Positions 6,399-11,857 of a DNA stretch of 11,857 nucleotides are shown here, in pieces; the stretch's first letter is position 1, and every line of letters starts with the position of its first letter. Both the position numbers and the translations under genes were made by a program. The DNA comes from Sulfitobacter sp. (GTDB lineage: Bacteria > Pseudomonadota > Alphaproteobacteria > Rhodobacterales > Rhodobacteraceae): positions 1 to 11,857 of the forward strand of contig JAGXHD010000011.1 of assembly GCA_024636395.1 (NCBI GenBank), written 5' to 3'. The notes under the pieces were generated by a model, which saw only the letters and a list, made by a program, of their open reading frames with translations, did not search any database and was not told where the DNA came from.

Positions 6399-7013
6399 TC
6401 AAATTAGCAACACTTGAGTTCCCACATTCGACATCACGAAAAGCTCTTCGATATGCTCGTTGTAGAGGCCGATACAGCCATTGGAAGATTGACGCCCGAT
6501 TTTGCGCGTATCGTGCGTCCCGTGGATCCGGTAATACTGCCAGCTTAGGTGCATCGAGCGCGTTCCAAGCGGGTTATCGGGCCCCGGTCCGATGAAGGGG
6601 GGCCACTCCGGATTCCGCTCCAGCATGGATGGTGTCGGACGCCAGGACGGGTTCGGATCTTTCAGAATGACCTCAGTCCGACCACGGCGCGTCAAATCCT
6701 GCGTTAGCGGAACGCTGGACGGATACAGCTTGTAGACACTCTGGTCCTCCGACCAGAAATGTACAGCACGGCTGTCGATATCGACAAGGATCGCGCCATT
6801 CTTGGTGTTGTCGAAATAGGGCTCCCAGCTCAGCGTCCGAAAGCTGGAGATGTTACGGCGTACGACCTCGCCCACATCACGCTCCGTCTGGGTCGTGGCA
6901 GCACTGTTTACATCATAGCCGGTTGTCTGCGCGATCGCAGGCGCGGCGAGCATTGCAGCGCCCCCGGCAAGAAAGCCGCGTCGGGTCTTCATTTTGAAAG
7001 TAGCATTGGACAT
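6399..7013 (-). CDS. L,D-transpeptidase (YkuD domain) with Tat-type signal
   Basis: Periplasmic cysteine transpeptidase family that makes 3-3 peptidoglycan crosslinks or attaches proteins to the wall. Of 204 residues, the N-terminus KTRRGFLAGGAAMLAAPAIA (9-28) is a twin-arginine signal with likely cleavage after AIA. The YkuD core includes ILVDIDSRAVHFW (75-87) and the substrate loop GTRSMHLSWQYYRIHGTHD (150-168). The active site holds His164 and Cys180 in SSNGCIGLYNEHIEEL, where the classical SHGC is replaced by SNGC. Longer in-frame starts exist at 7040 and 7052, but the ATG at 7011-7013 has GGAG 7 bases upstream and fits the signal peptide. It is divergent from the CAP-domain lipoprotein gene. 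The specific reaction (crosslinking or protein anchoring) cannot be told from sequence. Confidence 0.92.
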   Translation of the reverse strand: MSNATFKMKTRRGFLAGGAAMLAAPAIAQTTGYDVNSAATTQTERDVGEVVRRNISSFRTLSWEPYFDNTKNGAILVDIDSRAVHFWSEDQSVYKLYPSSVPLTQDLTRRGRTEVILKDPNPSWRPTPSMLERNPEWPPFIGPGPDNPLGTRSMHLSWQYYRIHGTHDTRKIGRQSSNGCIGLYNEHIEELFVMSNVGTQVLLI

Positions 7014-7047
7014 TTTCTGTCTCCGGCGAGAAAAACTCATTATTCGG

Positions 7048-7076
7048 TACATATTGCTTCACAGCAACGTTTTCAA
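7048..7076 (-). promoter_or_regulatory. Candidate promoter of the L,D-transpeptidase gene with internal dyad
   Basis: On the minus strand, TTGAAA (7071-7076) and TATGTA (7048-7053) are separated by exactly 17 bases, giving a predicted leader of about 28 bases. The spacer contains a perfect inverted repeat TTGCT/AGCAA with a 4-base centre (7054-7067), in a position where a bound repressor would block polymerase. The -10 match is only moderate. Confidence 0.4.
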
Positions 7077-7177
7077 TTCAAAGACCTGTGAGATCGGCGG
7101 ATCATCGCGATGTGTGTTTGTACTGTTGCACCCCAGCAGGTATGTCGGTGTGAATTGCTTTGGCTTGGAGTAGCATA

Positions 7178-7687
7178 ATGACCCGTCTTTTCACACTTTT
7201 GCTTGTTGCAGGTATGGCATTAGCCGCTTGTCAGCCAGCTGCTCCGACGATTGGCGCTGACGGGCAACCTATTCCGCGCGCGTACCGCATCGGAACACGC
7301 GAAGCCGCACAGCTTCCCTTCCGTATGCTGGATTCTGTGAATGCGCTGCGCGGTGCCTCCTCGCTGCCTTTGCTCGAGCTTGATGCACAGCTGACCGCAG
7401 CCGCAGCAACCCATTCGCGGGACATGCAGGTTCAAAATCGCCCTTGGCACTTCGGATCCGACGGATCATCTCCCGTCGATCGCGTCCGCCGTGTCGGTTA
7501 TACTGGCGAATTGGTGGGTGAGGTCATCTCCGAGACCTATGAGACCGAGCTCGAAACGCTTGGTGCATGGATGGCTAAACCGGACACCCGGCGGGTGATC
7601 ATGTCACCCGATGCGCGCAAAATGGGATTTTCCTGGTTTCAGGAAGACAACGGCAAAATCTGGTGGACCCTGGTGCTGGGCAGCTGA
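7178..7687 (+). CDS. CAP/SCP-domain lipoprotein
   Basis: A 169-residue envelope protein. The signal MTRLFTLLLVAGMALAAC ends in a lipobox LAAC with Cys18 as lipidation site, so a periplasm-facing lipoprotein is predicted. The rest matches the bacterial CAP (SCP/PR1-like) domain: VNALRGASSLPLLELDAQL (54-72), THSRDM (78-83), WHFGSDGSSPVDRVRRVGY (90-108), GEV with Glu115, and a terminal strand IWWTLVLG (161-168). His79 or His91 and Glu115 are candidate cavity residues. The usual second cavity His in the W..S..H helix is absent, since that helix reads WMAKPDTRRVIM (131-142). GGAG lies 7 bases before the ATG, which rules out the upstream TTG. Biochemical function of bacterial CAP proteins is mostly unknown. 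The two flanking L,D-transpeptidases suggest cell-wall work. Confidence 0.88.
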   Translation: MTRLFTLLLVAGMALAACQPAAPTIGADGQPIPRAYRIGTREAAQLPFRMLDSVNALRGASSLPLLELDAQLTAAAATHSRDMQVQNRPWHFGSDGSSPVDRVRRVGYTGELVGEVISETYETELETLGAWMAKPDTRRVIMSPDARKMGFSWFQEDNGKIWWTLVLGS

Positions 7688-7704
7688 CCCAAAAAGGGTC
7701 GCTG
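7681..7704. terminator. Hairpin between convergent CAP and L,D-transpeptidase genes
   Basis: GACCC (7686-7690) and GGGTC (7696-7700) pair around five A. CAGC (7681-7684) and GCTG (7701-7704) extend the stem past one bulged T, giving nine pairs. It overlaps the CAP stop codon and lies 20 bases beyond the convergent gene's stop. T-runs are poor, so the terminator role is moderately likely. Confidence 0.5.
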
Positions 7705-7723
7705 CGTTATCTTTCGATAAACT

Positions 7724-8224
7724 TCAGGGATTGATCGCTATCGGCACGCCATCGTTCACCATCGAATAGATCTTCTCGATGTGATCATTGTCCACGGCGA
7801 TACATCCCCATGTCCAATCTTCCTTGTCCTTGCGCATCGGATGGCGCTGGCCGTGGATGAAGATATCACCACCCGGTGATTTCCCCATATCCCTGGCGGT
7901 GCGCCTGTCCACTTCGTTGGGATAAGAGATACCAAGCGACAAATGAAACCGGCTGTTCGGATTGCGGCGGTCGATCCGGTAAATCCCTTCGGGCGTTTTG
8001 CCATCGCCCTCGAACTGTTTGTGCCCTTCCGGAGCAAAGCCGAGCCAAACGTCATATTCCTCGAGGGCGCGCTGCCCGTGGACCAAATACATCTTACGGT
8101 CCGCCTTGTTCACTACGATGCCGGTGACGGCGGGACCTCTGTACTGCTTGAATTTGGAGTCGCGGGCACAAGCCCCGAGTGACGCCACCGCAGCAGCGCC
8201 CAAAATTAGATTTCTACGTTTCAT
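7724..8224 (-). CDS. L,D-transpeptidase (YkuD domain), predicted lipoprotein
   Basis: A second, only distantly similar YkuD-domain protein of 166 residues. The N-terminus MKRRNLILGAAAVASLGAC has both a twin-arginine pair (Arg3-Arg4) and a lipobox LGAC with Cys19, so a Tat- or Sec-exported lipoprotein is predicted. The core shows TGIVVNKADRKMYLVHG (34-50), GDGKTPEGIYRID (73-85), FHLSLGISYPN (93-103) and GGDIFIHGQRH (118-128). Active-site candidates are His124 and Cys141 in DWTWGCIAVDNDHIEKI, where WTWGC replaces the common SHGC. The length is short: a bare catalytic domain without peptidoglycan-binding modules. It is convergent with the CAP gene and 118 bases downstream of the RNA methyltransferase gene, with its own candidate promoter. 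The YkuD call is firm. The substrate is not known. Confidence 0.92.
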   Translation of the reverse strand: MKRRNLILGAAAVASLGACARDSKFKQYRGPAVTGIVVNKADRKMYLVHGQRALEEYDVWLGFAPEGHKQFEGDGKTPEGIYRIDRRNPNSRFHLSLGISYPNEVDRRTARDMGKSPGGDIFIHGQRHPMRKDKEDWTWGCIAVDNDHIEKIYSMVNDGVPIAINP

Positions 8225-8265
8225 ATACCTGCCAACTCATCCGATTCCGGACCTTTATTGTGTAT

Positions 8266-8293
8266 ACCATACCAAAAAGCCGATGAATCACAA
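8266..8293 (-). promoter_or_regulatory. Candidate promoter of the lipoprotein L,D-transpeptidase gene
   Basis: On the minus strand TTGTGA (8288-8293) and TATGGT (8266-8271) are spaced by 16 bases, each matching four of six consensus bases, with a leader of about 35 bases. A better -35-like TTGACG (8297-8302) lies slightly too far upstream. It suggests transcription independent of the upstream RNA methyltransferase. Confidence 0.3.
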
Positions 8294-8342
8294 AGCCGTC
8301 AATAGAAATTTGATCGCGTTTCCGGCAGCCTGTTGCGGCAAG

Positions 8343-9560
8343 TCACACCCGGCTTAATTGCGCCGCAAGCTCGACGTGCGAGGACCACCGGAACTGGTCC
8401 ACGGGCTGCACCCAATCGAGCGTGAAACCCCCGGCACTCAGCTGAGACACATCACGGGCGAAGGTGACCGGATTGCAGGAGACATAGGCGATCCGCTTGA
8501 TTCCGCTGCTGATAATCTCGGCGGTCTGCGCCTCGGCCCCGTTACGCGGCGGATCCATGACTACGGCGTCGTATTTGTTGAATTCATCCGGCAACAGCGG
8601 GCGGCGGTAAAGATCGCGCGCTGCATGGGTCACCGTCTTGAGGCCTTTCGCCATGCGCCATCCCTTGTCCATCGCGGCCATCATCTGGGCATCCCCCTCG
8701 ACCGCGAATACCTCTGCGTTCTGCGCTAGCGGAAGCGTGAAGGTACCACAGCCCGCGAACAGATCGATCACGCGCTTGGCCCCCTGCACTGCTTCCTGAA
8801 CGGCGGCCAGCAGTTGTGCCTCTCCGTGCGCCGTGGCCTGCAAAAAAGCTCCCGGTGGCGGGCAAACATCGGCATTACCAAAACGCTGGACCGGGGGCGC
8901 CCGCTGGGCGATGACCTCGTCATCCCACGTGAGCCGCGCGAACCCGCTGCTGTCACAAAGTGCGGCGAGCGTGATGCGCAGCGGCCCGTCGATCGGCTTG
9001 CCGCCGGTCACCGATACGTCAAGCCCGACGCGCGATGTGGTTACCGTGACGGCGAGCGTGGCCTTGCGGCTACCGCCAAGCTCCGCCAGCGCTTCCGCGA
9101 TATCCCGTGCCGCAAGCAACTCCGGCTCGACAAGCTGGCAACCAGGAACCTCGATCACCGTATCAGATGCGCGCCCGTAAAAACCCGACATGGTCCCTTT
9201 TTTCGTCCGGCGCGCGGCAAATGTCGCGCGGCGGCGCGACAGCGCAGGCGACGTGACAATGGGCCTGATCACAGTCTGAATGCCCTGCGCCGCCAAAGCC
9301 TGCGCCACGATATCCGTCTTGAATGCGGCGACGACGGCGTCAGAGGCATGCTGCAACTGGCACCCGCCACAGGATTTGAAATGCCTACACGGCGGGGCAA
9401 CACGATCATCCGACGGCGTCATGATTTTCACATCGCCCAGAGTCGTCCCCTCCAGCGTGCCGGTCACGACCTCTCCGGGAAGTGTCATGGGGGCGAACAC
9501 CGGGCCTTCGGCAATGCCGTCCCCGTAAATGCCGAGGCGCTTGATGGTATATTCTATCAT
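8343..9560 (-). CDS. TrmA/RlmD-family 23S rRNA or tRNA (uracil-5)-methyltransferase
   Basis: A 405-residue SAM-dependent RNA m5U methyltransferase. In order: a reduced N-terminal TRAM-like region (1-50), the [4Fe-4S] cluster motif Cys58, Cys64, Cys67 (CRHFKSCGGCQ) with the fourth ligand Cys141, the SAM loop DLFAGCGTFTLPLA (266-279), MDPPRNGA (335-342), nucleophile Cys362 in YVSCNPVTFARD, and the general base Glu397 in SSHVELAAQL. All catalytic and cluster residues are present. Whether it targets U1939 or U747 of 23S rRNA, or tRNA U54, cannot be decided from sequence. The iron-sulfur motif points to the RlmC/RlmD side. The gene starts 39 bases after the ABC exporter gene, with a weak GAGA ribosome site, and is likely cotranscribed with it. 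Confidence 0.94.
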   Translation of the reverse strand: MIEYTIKRLGIYGDGIAEGPVFAPMTLPGEVVTGTLEGTTLGDVKIMTPSDDRVAPPCRHFKSCGGCQLQHASDAVVAAFKTDIVAQALAAQGIQTVIRPIVTSPALSRRRATFAARRTKKGTMSGFYGRASDTVIEVPGCQLVEPELLAARDIAEALAELGGSRKATLAVTVTTSRVGLDVSVTGGKPIDGPLRITLAALCDSSGFARLTWDDEVIAQRAPPVQRFGNADVCPPPGAFLQATAHGEAQLLAAVQEAVQGAKRVIDLFAGCGTFTLPLAQNAEVFAVEGDAQMMAAMDKGWRMAKGLKTVTHAARDLYRRPLLPDEFNKYDAVVMDPPRNGAEAQTAEIISSGIKRIAYVSCNPVTFARDVSQLSAGGFTLDWVQPVDQFRWSSHVELAAQLSRV

Positions 9561-9599
9561 GCTCTCGCCATAGCGCTGCGCGCGCTCTGCCGCCAGCCC

Positions 9600-11432
9600 C
9601 TATTCCGCAGCCTTGAGATCCAAAAACCCGCCCGACTGCCGCTCCCAGTAGCCCGCATAGAGGCCACCCTGCGCCAGCAGCTCGTCATGGCTGCCCGCCT
9701 CAGCAATCCGCCCCTGATCGAGCACCACGATGCGGTCCATCTCCCGCAGGGTCGACAGCCGATGTGCAATCGCCATCACCGTCTTGCCTTCCATGACCCG
9801 CTCCAGCGCGGATTGGATCGCCGCTTCCACTTCGCTGTCGAGCGCGCTCGTCGCCTCGTCCAGCACAAGAATGGGCGCGTCCTTCACGATCGCCCGCGCA
9901 AGGGCGATGCGCTGGCGCTGGCCGCCAGACAGCTTCACGCCACGCTCCCCCAGATGGGCATCATATCCGGTACGGCCCTTGTGATCCTCGAGTTCGAGGA
10001 TGAATTCGTGCGCCTCTGCCTTACGCGCCGCCGCGACCATCTCCGCTTCGGTCGCATCGGGACGGCCGTACATTATGTTGTCACGCGCCGAGCGGTTGAA
10101 CATCGCCGTCTCCTGCGTGACCATGGCAATCGCACGGCGCAGGCTTTCCTGCGTCACATCACGAATGTCCTGCCCATCGATCAGGATACGTCCCTGTTCC
10201 GCCTCATAGAGCCTGAGCATAAGCGCCACCAGTGTGGATTTCCCCGCGCCAGACGCACCGACCACGCCAAGCTTCTCGCCCGCCCCAATCGTGAGATCAA
10301 TTGGGCCGATCCCGCCACTGTCACGCCCGTAAGCAAAGCCGAGCCCTTCAATCCGGACTTCGCCATGAGCGGCTTCCAGCGGCTTGGCATCCACGTTATC
10401 TTCCAGTCGCGTGCGCGGCGTCAGTGTACGCATCCCATCTTCCACCTCACCGATATTGGCGTAAATCGCCATCATCGTGAAACTGACCCAGCCCGTCATC
10501 TGCGCGATCCTGATAGAAATCGCACCGGCGGCCGCAATATCCCCCGCGCTCGCAGCACCGCGTTGCCACAGCAGCAACGTCGCGCCGATCAGCAGAACCG
10601 GCAGGATCCCTGCAAGGCTCATCAGCGCAAAACGGAAACCAGCTGAGAGATAGCCCAACTCCAAAGAGCGCTGCCGGAAGCTCTCCATCGCATCCAGCGC
10701 GGCGCGGTCCTCGTGATCGTCATGCGCGAAAAGCTTGACCGTCTTGATATTGGTAATCGTATCGACCACCTGCCCCGACACCATGGATCGCGCGCCCGCC
10801 CGCGCCGCGGACCGTTTGCGCACACGTGGCAGGAACCACTTGATCAGCGCGAAATAAAGCCCGAGCCAAACAGCTAGACCGACCGCCACCCAAACGTTGA
10901 TCGCCGTGAGAAGCAGGACTGATCCAACCAGGGACGCCAGCGCGAAGGCGACAACATTGATCGTCTCGGAGGCAACGTCAGTCACCGCCCGGGCCGCCTG
11001 CATCTGCTTCTGGGCGATCCGGCCCGCGAAATCATCGTCAAAAAAAGTGACATTCTGGCCAAGCGACCACCGATGCAGACGCGACAGGACCAGCGGGTTC
11101 ACATTGGGCTGTACGATGATGGAATTGGACGCCGCCGACAGACCGAAGAACACAGGCCGAAGAATCAGGAAAAACCCGACCGACAGCGCGATCACGGCAA
11201 TGTTGCCCCCATCGAAAAACAGCTCAGGACCGCTCGCCAGCGCCGTGTCGATCACAAGGCCGAGGATGAGCGCAGTTCCGGCCTCCAGCGCACCGGCAGT
11301 TGCAGAAAGCGCCGCCGCAAGCCACAGCGCAGGCCACGCCCCCGACAGGCACCATAGCATGAAGGCGCCTAAAACCTGCGGTGGTGGCCCTTCAGCGGGG
11401 CGGAACGGATTGATCCAATTACCGAAATTCAC
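9600..11432 (-). CDS. ABC exporter half-transporter (permease fused to ATPase)
   Basis: A 610-residue MsbA/MdlB-like type I ABC exporter subunit. The N-terminal membrane domain has about six spans (roughly 35-62, 78-98, 155-178, 180-198, 265-290, 299-322). The C-terminal ATPase has Walker A GASGAGKST (392-400), Q-loop Gln440, signature LSGGQ (501-505), Walker B ILVLDE (521-526) with catalytic Glu526, D-loop SALDS and switch His557. All key residues are intact, so this subunit should hydrolyse ATP. The start is a GTG at 11430-11432 overlapping the upstream ABC gene's TGA (GTGA), which indicates translational coupling and a heterodimeric exporter. The substrate (lipid, drug or peptide) cannot be inferred. 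Confidence 0.95.
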   Translation of the reverse strand: MNFGNWINPFRPAEGPPPQVLGAFMLWCLSGAWPALWLAAALSATAGALEAGTALILGLVIDTALASGPELFFDGGNIAVIALSVGFFLILRPVFFGLSAASNSIIVQPNVNPLVLSRLHRWSLGQNVTFFDDDFAGRIAQKQMQAARAVTDVASETINVVAFALASLVGSVLLLTAINVWVAVGLAVWLGLYFALIKWFLPRVRKRSAARAGARSMVSGQVVDTITNIKTVKLFAHDDHEDRAALDAMESFRQRSLELGYLSAGFRFALMSLAGILPVLLIGATLLLWQRGAASAGDIAAAGAISIRIAQMTGWVSFTMMAIYANIGEVEDGMRTLTPRTRLEDNVDAKPLEAAHGEVRIEGLGFAYGRDSGGIGPIDLTIGAGEKLGVVGASGAGKSTLVALMLRLYEAEQGRILIDGQDIRDVTQESLRRAIAMVTQETAMFNRSARDNIMYGRPDATEAEMVAAARKAEAHEFILELEDHKGRTGYDAHLGERGVKLSGGQRQRIALARAIVKDAPILVLDEATSALDSEVEAAIQSALERVMEGKTVMAIAHRLSTLREMDRIVVLDQGRIAEAGSHDELLAQGGLYAGYWERQSGGFLDLKAAE

Positions 11433-11857
11433 GCGTCATCATCTTCCGTTTTTAGAAACCCACCGGATTGACGGGCCCAGAATTGTGCATATAGCCCGCC
11501 CGAGGCCAAAAGCGCGTCATGATCGCCGTCCTCGACGATACGCCCTTCATCCAGCACCAAAATCCGGTCCATCCGCGCGATGGTCGAGAGGCGGTGCGCG
11601 ATGGCGATCACGGTTTTCCCTTCCATCATCTCATAAAGTGTCTTCTGGATCGCGGCCTCCACCTCGCTGTCGAGCGCGCTTGTCGCCTCGTCGAGCAATA
11701 GGATCGGCGCATCTTTGAGAATAACCCGCGCGAGGGTCACGCGCTGCCGCTGCCCACCCGAGAGCTTGACCCCCCGTTCGCCGACACGGCTTGCATACCC
11801 TCTGTTGCCCTCCGGATCCTGCAACCCTTCGATAAATTCATGCGCTTCGGCCTGCAC
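11429..11857 (-). CDS. ABC exporter half-transporter, C-terminal ATPase part only (5' end beyond window)
   Basis: The frame is open to the right window edge. The first visible codon is an internal Val (GTG), not a start. About 142 residues of the nucleotide-binding domain are seen: AEAHEFIEGL, GERGVKLSGGQRQR (27-40, signature LSGGQ), Walker B PILLLDEATSALDSEVEAAIQ region (51-71) with catalytic Glu, and AIAHRLSTI (85-93) with the switch His. Walker A and the membrane domain lie outside. It is clearly paralogous to the next gene along much of this region, at DNA level as well as protein level. With the 4-base overlap this argues for a tandem duplication that yields the two halves of one exporter. 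Confidence 0.94.
   Translation of the reverse strand: MQAEAHEFIEGLQDPEGNRGYASRVGERGVKLSGGQRQRVTLARVILKDAPILLLDEATSALDSEVEAAIQKTLYEMMEGKTVIAIAHRLSTIARMDRILVLDEGRIVEDGDHDALLASGGLYAQFWARQSGGFLKTEDDDA

Noticed and set aside
7014..7052. Longer start for the first L,D-transpeptidase
   Set aside because: The extra 13 residues precede a complete Tat signal, and those starts have no ribosome site. The ATG at 7011-7013 has GGAG at good spacing.
8814..10646. A 610-codon plus-strand open frame spanning the RNA methyltransferase and ABC exporter genes
   Set aside because: It lies wholly antisense to two genes with full sets of catalytic motifs. Its product is Arg/His/Pro-rich with no domain features, as expected of a shadow frame in GC-rich DNA.
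1..11857. CRISPR array, insertion sequence, phage or defence system
   Set aside because: No regularly spaced repeats, transposase, integrase or defence-type domains are present. All genes look like vertically inherited alphaproteobacterial genes.

Overview
The window looks like a core-genome segment of a marine alphaproteobacterium in the Rhodobacteraceae (Roseobacter group). This is inferred from protein character: alphaproteobacterial UbiG and ferrochelatase, a comF-glutaredoxin-Nit cluster, the NDUFAF5-like methyltransferase, and a small secreted peptide of a kind I recall from that family. It is also inferred from the moderately high GC and compact gene packing. I see no insertion sequences, phage genes, CRISPR arrays, tRNAs or rRNAs, and no stretch over 300 bases lacks a gene.

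Left part (1-4700). A proline iminopeptidase (minus strand, cut by the left edge) diverges from ubiG (ubiquinone O-methyltransferase). UbiG meets the last gene of a minus-strand operon tail to tail with a 4-base overlap. In transcription order that operon is comF (phosphoribosyltransferase-like), a monothiol-sized glutaredoxin, a nitrilase-superfamily amidase and a MarR regulator. The last three are joined by ATGA stop/start overlaps. The pairing of glutaredoxin with a Nit-type amidase suggests thiol/glutathione maintenance. Divergent from comF, and almost touching its start, is a BioC/NDUFAF5-type methyltransferase with a degenerate SAM loop.

Middle (4700-8340). Ferrochelatase (hemH) follows the methyltransferase and ends at a perfect 14-bp hairpin. 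A bidirectional terminator then bounds a 60-residue secreted or membrane peptide on the minus strand. Next comes an envelope cluster: a Tat-type L,D-transpeptidase, a divergent CAP/SCP-domain lipoprotein, and a second L,D-transpeptidase with lipoprotein features. Candidate promoters and hairpins separate these units.

Right part (8340-11857), all minus strand. Two translationally coupled ABC exporter half-transporters (the first truncated by the right edge) are followed by a TrmA/RlmD-type iron-sulfur RNA methyltransferase.

Most of the window is ordinary housekeeping sequence. The parts most worth attention are the small peptide, the L,D-transpeptidase/CAP cluster, the methyltransferase lacking a canonical motif I, and several dyad-symmetry elements. 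I found no strong evidence for a wholly new biological system.
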